From: Xanthocytophaga agilis
GTDB lineage: Bacteria; Bacteroidota; Bacteroidia; Cytophagales; 172606-1
Direction: 5' to 3'
Assembly: GCF_030068605.1 (NCBI RefSeq)
Contig: NZ_JASJOU010000002.1
Span: forward strand, 793,765-857,764
Length of the DNA: 64,000 bases
The position numbers were made by a program, and so were the translations under genes. Below the pieces are notes generated by a model. That model had not been told where the DNA came from. It did no database searches and saw only the letters and a list, made by a program, of their open reading frames with translations. This document shows, in pieces, positions 1 through 9,252 of this stretch (the stretch's first letter is position 1; every line of letters begins with the position of its first letter).

Positions 1-490
1 AACGTTTTTCAGCCTCCTGTACAACAGCTTCAGGATATGAATCAGAAGCATTTTTACGCTTTAATAAATGAATATCAAAGACAGCCAAGTCAAACCAGTT
101 GAAATACAATGCCTTTGATTTGTCAGGCATTGTGTAGTCCAGATCTGTACGGGTCCAGTCATTGACAGGCATAAAATTGTAGGTCACAATTTTTAACCCA
201 CATTCACCCAGATTCCGCAGACTCTGTTTATAAAGATCAATGTATTGCTGATAATTACCTGTCCGGGTTTTAATGGATTCGTGTATAGTTACACTTTCTA
301 CCACATCCCAGCTCAATCCCCCTGCCTGTATTTCTTCCTGACGTTTTTTGATTTCATCCACTGTCCACACTTCTCCATGCGGAATATGGTGCAATGCAGT
401 TACGATTCCCTGTGCTCCGGTCTGGCATACATCCTGTAAACTCACAGGATCATTTGGCCCAAACCAGCGCCATGTTTGTCTCATTCGCAT
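1..490 (-). CDS. uxuA: Mannonate dehydratase UxuA, N-terminal part (cut by window edge)
   Basis: Reading leftward from ATG 490, the translation begins [18 protein letters not shown] and continues with [10 protein letters not shown] and GEVWTVDEI, which is the N-terminus of UxuA. UxuA dehydrates D-mannonate to 2-keto-3-deoxygluconate in the cytoplasm, a step of hexuronate catabolism. About 163 codons are present; the metal-binding and catalytic part lies beyond base 1. A second in-frame ATG at 484 gives MRQTWRWFG, closer to the E. coli start, so either may be used. It follows the SDR gene by about 50 nt and probably shares its transcript. The GH115 glucuronidase on the other arm would supply the uronate. 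Confidence 0.95.
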   Translation of the reverse strand, partial: MRMRQTWRWFGPNDPVSLQDVCQTGAQGIVTALHHIPHGEVWTVDEIKKRQEEIQAGGLSWDVVESVTIHESIKTRTGNYQQYIDLYKQSLRNLGECGLKIVTYNFMPVNDWTRTDLDYTMPDKSKALYFNWFDLAVFDIHLLKRKNASDSYPEAVVQEAEKR

Positions 491-541
491 ATTTTAACAG
501 TTATATACTAGTGTGAATAGATTGGAAAAGATAGTGAGGTA

Positions 542-1351
542 TTACACCCCTGAGAATACATGGAAGCCACCATCCACACAAATAACCTCACCCGTTACAA
601 ATCCGGTTCCGTCTCCAAGCAACCATAATAATGTTCCGACTAACTCGTCTGGCTCTCCAAATCGTTTATAAGGCGTGCTCCGAATTACTGCTTCTCCCCG
701 ACTAGTATACGAACCATCTTCGTTAGTCAGTAACCGACGATTCTGGTGTGTAATAAAGAAACCTGGTGCAATTGCATTCATACGAATCTTGTCACCGTAC
801 CGGTTGGCCAACTCAACAGCCATCCAGCGGGTAAAATTGTCGATAGCCGCTTTAGCCATAGAATAACCCAATACACGGGTAATAGCTGTTTGTGCAGCCA
901 TTGAGGAGATATTTACAATGCTGCCTTTTTCATTTCCGGCAGCAATGGCTTTTCCAAAAATGGTAGTAGGTAAGATGGTACCGAACAGGTTCAGATCAAA
1001 TGCCTTTCGTAGGGCGGGTATATCTATTGTAAAAATATCCGCATCTGGTCCAATGACGGCTTCGGGAATATTACCGCCAGCGGCATTCACCAACCCATTG
1101 ACCTTACCATAGGTATTTAAAACCTGATCACAGGCTTTCTGCAGATCGCTCTCATTAAGCACGTCTGCCTGAATAAATAAGGCTTCACCTCCTGCTTCCT
1201 TTACCTGACGTACTCGTTCATCCCCCTCAGCCTGATTTCGGCCTAGTATAACTGCTGTTCCACCTGCTTCACAGACTCCCTTTACAAAGGAACCTCCCAA
1301 AATCCCTGTTCCTCCTGTAATAACAATCACTTTTTGATTCATCGAAAACAT
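542..1351 (-). CDS. SDR-family D-mannonate oxidoreductase (fructuronate reductase, B. subtilis UxuB type)
   Basis: A 269-aa short-chain dehydrogenase. The Rossmann motif TGGTGILGG is near residue 12, NAAGG near 88, the catalytic Ser in NISSMAA, and YSMAK supplies the Tyr-Lys pair; it ends with the usual GEVICVDGG. The start MFSMNQKVIVITGG resembles the MFSL-KV start common in fructuronate reductases of this family, so ATG 1351 was kept; ATG 1342 is possible. The family converts fructuronate to mannonate, which the adjacent UxuA then dehydrates. The gene lies between a LacI regulator upstream and uxuA downstream, which supports uronate metabolism over a generic FabG role. The exact substrate is inferred from context. 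Confidence 0.85.
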   Translation of the reverse strand: MFSMNQKVIVITGGTGILGGSFVKGVCEAGGTAVILGRNQAEGDERVRQVKEAGGEALFIQADVLNESDLQKACDQVLNTYGKVNGLVNAAGGNIPEAVIGPDADIFTIDIPALRKAFDLNLFGTILPTTIFGKAIAAGNEKGSIVNISSMAAQTAITRVLGYSMAKAAIDNFTRWMAVELANRYGDKIRMNAIAPGFFITHQNRRLLTNEDGSYTSRGEAVIRSTPYKRFGEPDELVGTLLWLLGDGTGFVTGEVICVDGGFHVFSGV

Positions 1352-1395
1352 ACAATCTGATATTTTATAGTATATGAATGAGATAGAAGCATTAC

Positions 1396-2424
1396 TTACT
1401 TTGATGAAAGCCGTAGAGAAGATTCCCGAACAATAAGTTCGGATCGTAAAATGATAGTATTGGTAGCATGACTGGCAGAGACACCATTCAAATGACTAAT
1501 CAGGCTTTTGACAGCTATTTCTCCCATTTCGTATCCCGGATAGTGTATAGTAGTCAGGTTAGGCTCTACAACCTGTGACAATGGATCATTATTGAATCCT
1601 GCTACAGCTACATCTTGAGGAACAGAATAACCTGCCCGCTTTAAAGCACTCATGCAACTGACTGCACAAAAATCATTGGCAACAAAAAGTCCATCAGGTG
1701 GCAGAAGCATCTCCTGAATTTGTTGCACAACCCATTGACCAGTATCCATACCTAAGTCAGTCACTTTTACTAAAGAATCATCATAGGCTATTCCAGCCTC
1801 CGTCAATGCCAACTGATAACCTTTGAGGCGGTCGGCGTATACATTTCGTTTCAGACTTCCTGTAACATGCATAATCCGCTGACTACCTTGACTAATCAGA
1901 TGATTGGTTACCTCATAACCTGCCCTTACATTGTCTATAATGATACTGGTAGACTGATTATGTGACATAACCCTATCAAAAAACAACAAGGGTATATTTC
2001 GCTTTAGAAAGGGTTCAAAATGTTCCAGATCTTCGGTATCAAATGCCAGAGATACCAGTAAACCATCAACTCTACTGTCAAACATGGTTCTGGCATTGGT
2101 AATCTCTTTTTTAAAGGATTCCATTGACTGGCTAATAATCAGATTGTAGGATGCTTCATTGGCTTCTTTTTCCATTCCTGCCAATACGGTTGACATAAAA
2201 TAGCTGTTTAACCGGGGCACAATCACACCCAATGTATTTGTACGCTTTTTTCGAAGAGAACTCGCAAATGGGTTAATGCGGTATCCCATTTCTCTGGCGG
2301 TACTTGCTATAAGGCTTTTAGTAGCATTGTTAATAGCCGGATGGTCATTCAAGGCTCTACTCACTGTGGCGGGTGAGATATTTAACTGTTTGGCAATATC
2401 ATATATTGTTATTTCTTTTTCCAT
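1396..2424 (-). CDS. LacI-family transcriptional regulator
   Basis: A 342-aa protein with an N-terminal LacI helix-turn-helix (TIYDIAKQLNISPATVSRAL, about residues 6-25) and hinge region, then a periplasmic-binding-protein-like sensor domain starting at LGVIVPRLNS. The length is normal for the family. It is the first gene of the leftward group ending in uxuA and is divergent from the SusC gene. The space between contains two 14-bp palindromes of the CG-centred type bound by LacI proteins. It probably represses both arms until a uronate or xylan-derived ligand is present; ligand and mode are inferred. Confidence 0.93.
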   Translation of the reverse strand: MEKEITIYDIAKQLNISPATVSRALNDHPAINNATKSLIASTAREMGYRINPFASSLRKKRTNTLGVIVPRLNSYFMSTVLAGMEKEANEASYNLIISQSMESFKKEITNARTMFDSRVDGLLVSLAFDTEDLEHFEPFLKRNIPLLFFDRVMSHNQSTSIIIDNVRAGYEVTNHLISQGSQRIMHVTGSLKRNVYADRLKGYQLALTEAGIAYDDSLVKVTDLGMDTGQWVVQQIQEMLLPPDGLFVANDFCAVSCMSALKRAGYSVPQDVAVAGFNNDPLSQVVEPNLTTIHYPGYEMGEIAVKSLISHLNGVSASHATNTIILRSELIVRESSLRLSSK

Positions 2425-2514
2425 AAGTCACTCATCTTGATTGCATTAGGAAGCTAATATACTATTGCTATAGCAAAAATAGTGTGAGCGAAGATAGAGA
2501 ATGGGTTATTTAAA

Positions 2515-2528
2515 TGCAACCGATTGCA
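2515..2528. promoter_or_regulatory. Probable LacI-type operator, left copy
   Basis: TGCAACCGATTGCA differs at one position from the perfect palindrome at 2679-2692. It has the CG centre and TGCAA arms typical of LacI-family sites and lies about 90 nt upstream of the LacI regulator gene. Binding is inferred. Confidence 0.7.
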
Positions 2529-2678
2529 AAACAACAATAAAAATCAATTATTATACGTCTTTATGACAATTTATTTTTTCCATAAAAAATACTATTACAA
2601 ATAAATTTTCTATAATAAATAGAAATATACCACTATAAAATATACAATTAAGTAATATTTAAGTGAAAAAAGATTTTA

Positions 2679-2692
2679 TGCAATCGATTGCA
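2679..2692. promoter_or_regulatory. Probable LacI-type operator, right copy (perfect palindrome)
   Basis: TGCAATCGATTGCA is a perfect 14-bp palindrome about 70 nt upstream of the SusC start. Its near-twin is at 2515-2528; centres are 164 bp apart. The pairing with a divergent LacI gene makes it the likely operator for the SusCD arm. Confidence 0.78.
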
Positions 2693-2760
2693 GTTATCGA
2701 AATTATTGAGAAATTTAAATTCGATTTTATGTAGTGACACCCATCTATCCTCATTTATTT

Positions 2761-5700
2761 ATGAAACAATCAATTTTACCCGAAATCCGTATCTTACCTA
2801 TAGGCTTCGGATGGAAGTATGTACTCATTGCAGCCTGTACGCTTCTTATTAGTATAACACAGGCTAATGCACAAGCAAAATCCATAACTGGAAAAGTCAC
2901 TGATGACAAAGGTGGCGAACTACCAGGGGTTAGTGTGCTCATCAAGGGTACAAACAATGGTACTGTTACCAATTCAGAAGGCCGTTACACACTTTCAGTA
3001 TCAAATCCCGATGCAGTACTAGTCTTTAGCTTTATCGGATATATTTCCGAAGAAACCTCATTAAATGGGAGATCAACTATTGATGTTCAGTTGCTACCAG
3101 ATATTACTTCTCTTACAGAGGTAGTTGTAGTAGGGTATGGTACCCAGAAAAAATCAGATGTAACAGGTGCCATTGTCTCGGTAAACGAGAAAACATTACG
3201 TGAAGTACCTGCAGCTAACCTGAGCCAGGCATTGCAGGGAAGAGCTGCTGGTTTGCAAATCCAGCCAACCGGAACGCGACCAGGCAGCGTTGGACAAATC
3301 CGTGTACGTGGAGAACGCTCTCTAGGTGGCTCAAATGATCCTCTGCTGGTAGTAGATGGTATCCCGTATGACGGTAGCATTAATGACCTGAACCCATCAG
3401 ATATTAAATCGCTGGAAATCCTGAAGGATGCTTCAGCAACTGCCATTTACGGTTCTCGGGGCGCTAATGGGGTCATTATCATTACCACTCAACGTGGACA
3501 AGCCGGGAAACCTGTAGTATCCTATAATGGATATCAGGGTGTAACCACTGTCGCCCGTAAATACCATCTATTCAATGCAGAAGAATTTCAGAAAATGCGG
3601 GATGTATCTGGGTATGGTGTAGCAGCAGGAGCTCCGTACTTGCCTGTTGAGTTAGAATCCATCAGTATGGGTCGCTCTACTGACTGGCAGGATTTATTGT
3701 ACAAGAACGGCAAGGTCATGAACCATGAACTATCCGTAGGTGGTGGTACTGAAAATACTCAATATTCTTTTGGAGGAGGTTATTACAAAGAAACAGCTGT
3801 CTTACCAGGCCAGTCTTTTCAGCGTTATTCTCTTCGGATGACGATTGATCAAAAGATAGGAAAACGAGTAAAAATTGGATTTAATACCATGAACACTTTT
3901 GGTATTACAGACGGTGAAAGTGTGGGTGCCATGTATTCTATCCTTTCTACCAGTCCATTGGTTCCTGCATATGATGCAAATGGAGCAATTATCAATCAGC
4001 CATCATATCCAAGAGAAGATCAGTATAGCCCACTCTTGCTTAACAACAAAGATAGTTGGGCAGAGAGACGCAAAAGAATCCGTACGTTTAACAGCTTATA
4101 TGGAGAAGTAGAGATCCTGGAAGGCTTGAAATACCGTCTCAATATAGGTTTGGATTACAGACAGGATCAGTATGGTTCTTATGCTGGCAAATTTACTCCA
4201 ATGAATAATGGAACCACCTCGACAGCAACAGTAGATAATGGATCAGCCTATAACTATACGATAGAAAACCTGTTAACGTATGATAAAACCATTGCAGAAA
4301 AACACCGCTTTGGAGTAACCGGACTCTATAGTATCCAGCAATCAGAATCAAACAATACACGTATCAGTGCTACGGATCTTGTTGCTGACTACATTCAGTA
4401 CTATAATCTGGGGTTGTCTAATTCAACAGCTATTGTTTCTTCAGACAACCAGGGATATTCCAAAAGGGTAATTTTATCCTACATGGGTCGTATCAATTAC
4501 AGTTATGATGATCGCTACTTACTAACAGTTACCGGACGTCTGGATGGCTCCTCTGTGTTGGCAGCAGGTAACAAATGGCATGCCTATCCGGCAGTGAGTG
4601 CAGGGTGGAATATCACTAACGAGTCTTTCATGAAAGATATTCGTTTTCTCTCTACGTTAAAACTGAGAGCAGGTTTGGGACAAACATCCAATCAGGCAAT
4701 TAATCCATTCCAAACGTTGGGAAGTTTGTCTCAGAATAAATACAATTTTGGTAGTACAAATGCTTACGGATATTATACGTCTACATTACCTAACCCTGAC
4801 TTAGGCTGGGAATATACCAAAACTGTTAATATTGGCTTGGATTATGGTTTCCTGAATGGCCGTATCACGGGATCATTTGAAGTATACCGCCAAAGAACGG
4901 AAGACATTCTGTTGAATACCAGCTTGCCTCCTACCAGTGGCGTACCAGGGGCTTATCTGAAAAACGTAGGTAAGACAGAAAATAAAGGGATAGAGTTCAG
5001 TGTATCCACTCAAAATATAATCAAAGAAAACGGCTTTAACTGGTCTACCGATCTGAATATATTCTTTAATAGAAACAAAATCCTGGCATTAAACTCTGGC
5101 GTAACCAAAGACTTGGGTAACCTGTGGTTTGTAGGTCAGCCTATCAATGTGATCTTTGATTATGAGAAAATAGGAATCTGGCAAACCAATGAAGCAGATG
5201 CAGCAACGAAGTTCAGTCAAAAACCAGGTCAGATCAAAGTAAAGGATCAGAACAATGATGGCAAGATCACACCGGAAGATGACAAAGTTATCCTAGGCAA
5301 CTTCCAGCCTAAGTTTCAGGGTGGCTTTACTAACCGTTTCAGTTACAAAGGATTTGATCTTTCCGTAGTTACGTTTGCCAGCATTGGAGGTAAATTAATC
5401 AGTGCTATCCATCAGCCTCAGAGTTATCTGAACATGCTTCAGGGACGTCGCAATGGTATTAAGGTAGATTACTGGACAGAGCAAAACCCTACCAATGCCT
5501 ATCCAAAACCAGATGCTGCGATTGGAGATAACCCATTGTATGGTTCTACACTTGGTTATTTTGATGCAACTTTTGTAAAAATCCGCAGCATAAATTTAGG
5601 ATACAACCTGCCACAAAACTGGCTAAAGAAAATATCAGCCAGCTCTATACGCATTTATGCGACTGTTAATAACGTAGCTACTTTATTCTCTCCTTATATC

Positions 5701-5847
5701 AAGGCAGGTGGTGTTGATCCGGAAGCAACGGGAACAGGAGCTCAAGGAGTTGTAGCCAATTCCAATATTCCAAGCCGTCAGTTGACTGTAGGAGCGAATA
5801 CGCCTCCGTCCCGTTGGTTTATGATTGGCTTAAATATCAAATACTAA
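2761..5847 (+). CDS. SusC/RagA-type TonB-linked outer membrane transporter
   Basis: A 1028-aa outer membrane protein. After a long signal peptide ending ITQANAQ comes a carboxypeptidase-regulatory-like domain (SITGKVTDDKGGELPGVSV) and a linker with LTEVVVVGYGTQKKSDVTGA, the hallmark start of the SusC plug. The plug contains RGERSLGGSNDPLLVVDG and ILKDASATAIYGSRGANG, and a long beta-barrel runs to the C-terminus. ATG 2761 was chosen because it gives a clean signal peptide; the frame stays open upstream to GTG 2734. With SusD it forms a TonB-energised oligosaccharide importer. Its neighbours GH10 and GH115 point to glucuronoxylan fragments as substrate. A LacI-type palindrome lies about 70 nt upstream. 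Confidence 0.96.
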   Translation: MKQSILPEIRILPIGFGWKYVLIAACTLLISITQANAQAKSITGKVTDDKGGELPGVSVLIKGTNNGTVTNSEGRYTLSVSNPDAVLVFSFIGYISEETSLNGRSTIDVQLLPDITSLTEVVVVGYGTQKKSDVTGAIVSVNEKTLREVPAANLSQALQGRAAGLQIQPTGTRPGSVGQIRVRGERSLGGSNDPLLVVDGIPYDGSINDLNPSDIKSLEILKDASATAIYGSRGANGVIIITTQRGQAGKPVVSYNGYQGVTTVARKYHLFNAEEFQKMRDVSGYGVAAGAPYLPVELESISMGRSTDWQDLLYKNGKVMNHELSVGGGTENTQYSFGGGYYKETAVLPGQSFQRYSLRMTIDQKIGKRVKIGFNTMNTFGITDGESVGAMYSILSTSPLVPAYDANGAIINQPSYPREDQYSPLLLNNKDSWAERRKRIRTFNSLYGEVEILEGLKYRLNIGLDYRQDQYGSYAGKFTPMNNGTTSTATVDNGSAYNYTIENLLTYDKTIAEKHRFGVTGLYSIQQSESNNTRISATDLVADYIQYYNLGLSNSTAIVSSDNQGYSKRVILSYMGRINYSYDDRYLLTVTGRLDGSSVLAAGNKWHAYPAVSAGWNITNESFMKDIRFLSTLKLRAGLGQTSNQAINPFQTLGSLSQNKYNFGSTNAYGYYTSTLPNPDLGWEYTKTVNIGLDYGFLNGRITGSFEVYRQRTEDILLNTSLPPTSGVPGAYLKNVGKTENKGIEFSVSTQNIIKENGFNWSTDLNIFFNRNKILALNSGVTKDLGNLWFVGQPINVIFDYEKIGIWQTNEADAATKFSQKPGQIKVKDQNNDGKITPEDDKVILGNFQPKFQGGFTNRFSYKGFDLSVVTFASIGGKLISAIHQPQSYLNMLQGRRNGIKVDYWTEQNPTNAYPKPDAAIGDNPLYGSTLGYFDATFVKIRSINLGYNLPQNWLKKISASSIRIYATVNNVATLFSPYIKAGGVDPEATGTGAQGVVANSNIPSRQLTVGANTPPSRWFMIGLNIKY

Positions 5848-5870
5848 AAAAGATAAGATTTATATATTCT

Positions 5871-7577
5871 ATGAAATCATTTCTAACATTATCGGCATTC
5901 TATGTTGCAACAGTCCTGATTCTTTCTGGATGCAATGGAAAACTTGACGAAGAACCTAAATCTATTCTGGTGCCCTCCTATTTCAAGACAGCCCAAGGGA
6001 TAGATGCAGGAGTAACCGCAGCGTATTCAGGTCTCCGGTATCAATATGGTCCGGAAGGTTCTATGATCATTACGGTATCCGGTACAGATGAGTTTTCAGT
6101 GGGTGATGGAGCCAATACAGATGGGGTAAGTATCAACGCATATAATGCGGGTTTAAGTGCAGACAATGGTCAGTTTCTGACTCCCTGGAACAATAACTTT
6201 ACCTATATCAATACCTGTAATGGTGTGATTGACTTCGGTCCGGAAGCGAATCTGGATGCAGCCACCAGAACCAGACTGATTGCAGAAGCTCAATATCTGC
6301 GTGCACACTACTATTTTCTGCTGGTACAAACGTATGGTGCGGTTCCATTAGATCTGGGCTCCGGAGTACTGAAGTTCAATACCAATCCAATCAGTCAGTC
6401 TGAACGGAGTCCTGTTGGTGATGTATATGCAGCTATTATCACTGATCTGACGGCTGCGGCTACAAATTTGCCGGATAAACCCTTTCAAACGGGTAGAGCA
6501 TCCAAAGCTGCAGCCAAACATCTGTTGGCAAAAGTATACCTGACAAGAGCAGGATCTGTAGCCAAACAATCTGATGATTATCAGAGAGCATTTGAAACAG
6601 CTAAAGAACTTATAGACAACAAATCTGTATATGGTCTTAATCTGCTGCAGGATTTTGGAGATGTAAACAAACAAGGTCAGGAACACAGTTCTGAATCAAT
6701 CTTTACAGTAGAACACACCAGTGACCTGGTTTTCAATGAGAGTGATGTCAATGCTCCTGCCAGTGGTCTGAAAGAAAATCGCAGTTTGTATCTTTTCACA
6801 CCATACTACGAAATACAAACTGTTGGTGGTAAATCGCCTGTAATCAGAGACATGAATTACCAACGTCCCTGGAGACGATTTGCCCCTACCAGTTGGTTGC
6901 TAAATACTGCCTTTGCAGATAAAACCAATGATTCCCGTTATGATAACACGTTCCGTACTGTATGGTTTGCCAATACCTCTGATGCATCCAGATTACCAGC
7001 AGGCATGAGTATGGGAGATACAGCATTTTACATGCCAGGCCGGGCGGTAACAGATGCAGAACGTGCAGCAAAAAAATACCGTATCTATGCGCCTAGCGAC
7101 TATACAAAGGGAATGTATCCTCACATGAAAAAATTTGACGATACCAAACGTGCAGCAGTTAACTACTCTTCCACACGTGCATTTATGGTTCATAAATTTT
7201 CTGAAACATACCTGATCGCAGCTGAAGCCGCACTTATGATGGGAAATAAAGAGGATGCGGTTACATACCTTAACGTGTTGAGACAACGTGCAGCGTACAG
7301 ACCTGGTAAAGATAACAGTGCAGCCATCACAGCTATGACCATCACAGATCCAAACGTAGTCACACTAGACTTTATCCTGGATGAAAGAAGCCGTGAACTG
7401 TGTGGTGAACAGCACAGATGGTTTGATCTGGTCAGAACTGGTAAACTGATTGAAAGGGTAAAACTTTACAATCCGGAAGGTGCTGCCAATATTCAGGAAC
7501 GTCATACATTACGACCTATTCCTCAAAGTCAGATTAACCTGACTGTAAATGAGTTCCCTCAAAATCCCGGATACTAG
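5871..7577 (+). CDS. SusD/RagB-family surface glycan-binding lipoprotein
   Basis: A 568-aa lipoprotein starting at ATG 5871, 23 nt after the SusC stop. The signal peptide ends in the lipobox ILSGC. The N-terminal SusD domain follows (QGIDAGVTAAYSGLR), with TPR-like helices around ARTRLIAEAQYLRAHYYFLL, and a C-terminal RagB/SusD part with DFILDERSRELCGEQHRWFDL. SusD proteins cap the SusC barrel outside the cell and bind glycan. The pairing with SusC is standard. A strong terminator follows, so the SusCD transcript may end before the glycoside hydrolases. Confidence 0.96.
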   Translation: MKSFLTLSAFYVATVLILSGCNGKLDEEPKSILVPSYFKTAQGIDAGVTAAYSGLRYQYGPEGSMIITVSGTDEFSVGDGANTDGVSINAYNAGLSADNGQFLTPWNNNFTYINTCNGVIDFGPEANLDAATRTRLIAEAQYLRAHYYFLLVQTYGAVPLDLGSGVLKFNTNPISQSERSPVGDVYAAIITDLTAAATNLPDKPFQTGRASKAAAKHLLAKVYLTRAGSVAKQSDDYQRAFETAKELIDNKSVYGLNLLQDFGDVNKQGQEHSSESIFTVEHTSDLVFNESDVNAPASGLKENRSLYLFTPYYEIQTVGGKSPVIRDMNYQRPWRRFAPTSWLLNTAFADKTNDSRYDNTFRTVWFANTSDASRLPAGMSMGDTAFYMPGRAVTDAERAAKKYRIYAPSDYTKGMYPHMKKFDDTKRAAVNYSSTRAFMVHKFSETYLIAAEAALMMGNKEDAVTYLNVLRQRAAYRPGKDNSAAITAMTITDPNVVTLDFILDERSRELCGEQHRWFDLVRTGKLIERVKLYNPEGAANIQERHTLRPIPQSQINLTVNEFPQNPGY

Positions 7578-7587
7578 CCATAATAAC

Positions 7588-7618
7588 AAAAACTGAGGTC
7601 CACAAAACCTCAGTTTTT
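7588..7618 (+). terminator. Rho-independent terminator after SusD
   Basis: A perfect 12-bp stem (7588-7599 with 7607-7618), a 7-nt loop and a T-run in the 3' arm, 10 nt after the SusD stop. Confidence 0.85.
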
Positions 7619-7655
7619 GTATATTAACAGATTATCAATCTATTATCTGCATTTT

Positions 7656-8079
7656 ATGCGTTGTATCTATACCAATCTCCTATTTTTTTCTATCTTCCTG
7701 TATGCTATTGGGCAGAAAAAGTCCCTTCAGGAAATTCCGCACTTACAACAACAGGGAAACACCACCCAACTGATCGTATCTGGCAAATCCTACCTGATAC
7801 TTGGCGGAAAATCAGGCAACTCCAGTGCTTCAAACCTTGACTATATGCAGCCAATATGGCCTAACCTAACAGCCATGCATGTCAATACAATAGTAATCCC
7901 AATCTATTGGGAGCTGCTGAAACCACAAGAAGGCAAATTTGACTTTACTCTGGTATTTTCTTCTTTTTCCATAGAATCCACAGATACTCCTAATGGAGCC
8001 AAGGCCATCAGGGCCGGCATCTTCGTTTTCAGTTAGTGCATATGGTAGAAAACACTTGAAATTATATTGTTATCAATAA
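7656..8079 (+). pseudogene. Collapsed GH35/DUF5597-like glycoside hydrolase remnant
   Basis: ATG 7656 opens a signal peptide (NLLFFSIFLYAIGQ), then QLIVSGKSYLILGGKSGNSS, YMQPIWPNLTAMHVNT and PIYWELLKPQEGKFDF. This is the N-terminal barrel start of GH35-type beta-galactosidase-like enzymes with a C-terminal DUF5597 domain, normally above 500 aa. The frame stops at 8036 after about 127 codons. After FDFTLV the sequence jumps to pieces of later parts of the protein: SFSIEST in the same frame, HQGRHLRF in a second frame (8006-8029), and KHLKLYCYQ then stop in a third (8049-8079). The last two resemble the family C-terminus. I read this as an internal deletion of over 1 kb plus frameshifts. The C-terminal match rests on family knowledge recalled, not on an alignment. 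Confidence 0.65.
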
Positions 8080-8093
8080 AACCCCCAACCTAT

Positions 8094-9194
8094 ATGTATC
8101 TCTACAAAACCTATAATATCCTGATAATCTCTGCATTATTAGCATGTTCTTTACAGAACCTTTACTCTCAGTCCAGTACTCCAAAAACCTCATCCAAAGG
8201 TTTAAAGGATTATTATAAGAATTATTTTCCAATAGGGGTTGCCGTATCTCCACGTGCTCTGCAAGGTCCGGAATCCGGATTAATTCTTCAGCAATTCAAT
8301 AGTATTACTCCCGAAAATGCCATGAAGATGGGTCCCATTCATCCGGAAGAAAACCGTTATTTCTGGGATGATGCAGATGCTATCGTCAACTTTGCCCAGA
8401 CCAATAAGCTACGCATACGTGGTCATAATTTATGCTGGCATGAACAAACACCCAAATGGATTTTTACAGATGCTCAGGGAAAAAATGTAACCAAAGAAGT
8501 TCTGCTCAAACGGCTCAAGGACCATATTAATGCTGTAGTTTCCCGCTACAAAGGAAAAATTTATGCATGGGATGTGGTAAACGAGGCCATTGATGATGAC
8601 AGTACAAAGTTTTTACGCAACAGCCTATGGTACCAGATATGTGGTGAAGATTTCATTGTAAAAGCATTTGAATACGCCCATCAGGCTGATCCAAATGCTT
8701 TGCTATTCTACAATGACTATAATACCGAAAGACCAGAAAAAACCGAACGGGTATATCAGTTACTAAAAAAGCTGAAAGAAGCCAAGGTACCTGTTCATGG
8801 GGTTGGTCTGCAGGCACACTGGTCCATCTACGAACCTTCAGAGAAAGAACTTCGCAATGCAATTGAAAAATTTTCTTCACTGGGATTACAGATCCATTTT
8901 ACAGAGGTAGATATGTCTGTCTATCGCTGGGAAAAAAATCGTCGCGAACGAAAAGAAGGAGAATCAGATGCATTCACGCCTGAATTAGAGCAGAAGCAAC
9001 TAGAACAATACAAGAAGGTATTTTCCATCTTCCGAGAATATAAAAAAGCCATTACAAGTGTCACATTCTGGAATATTTCAGACAAGAGTACCTGGCTGGA
9101 CAATTATCCAGTCAGAGGTCGCAAAAATTATCCATTACTCTTTGATCAGAATCTGCAACCCAAGAAAGTGTATTGGGAAGTAATCAAATTCTGA
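8094..9194 (+). CDS. GH10 endo-1,4-beta-xylanase
   Basis: A 366-aa secreted enzyme starting at ATG 8094 with signal peptide YNILIISALLACSLQNLYSQ. The frame is open further upstream only through a TTG. GH10 motifs appear in order: ITPENAMK, GHNLCWHEQTP, DVVNEAID with the acid/base Glu (about residue 164), GVGLQAHW, and IHFTEVDMS with the nucleophile Glu (about 271). A single catalytic domain fills the protein; no carbohydrate-binding module or sorting domain is seen. The enzyme cleaves the xylan backbone. A Cys at the end of the hydrophobic stretch (LLACS) means lipoprotein anchoring is possible. Confidence 0.96.
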   Translation: MYLYKTYNILIISALLACSLQNLYSQSSTPKTSSKGLKDYYKNYFPIGVAVSPRALQGPESGLILQQFNSITPENAMKMGPIHPEENRYFWDDADAIVNFAQTNKLRIRGHNLCWHEQTPKWIFTDAQGKNVTKEVLLKRLKDHINAVVSRYKGKIYAWDVVNEAIDDDSTKFLRNSLWYQICGEDFIVKAFEYAHQADPNALLFYNDYNTERPEKTERVYQLLKKLKEAKVPVHGVGLQAHWSIYEPSEKELRNAIEKFSSLGLQIHFTEVDMSVYRWEKNRRERKEGESDAFTPELEQKQLEQYKKVFSIFREYKKAITSVTFWNISDKSTWLDNYPVRGRKNYPLLFDQNLQPKKVYWEVIKF

Positions 9195-9252
9195 TTCTCT
9201 GGCTATATACGCTTTGTTACCTGATTTACTATTACTTATTTATTGCTATCCA

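Noticed and set aside
245..439. 64-aa plus-strand open frame
   Set aside because: It lies opposite the uxuA N-terminus, which has clear family motifs.
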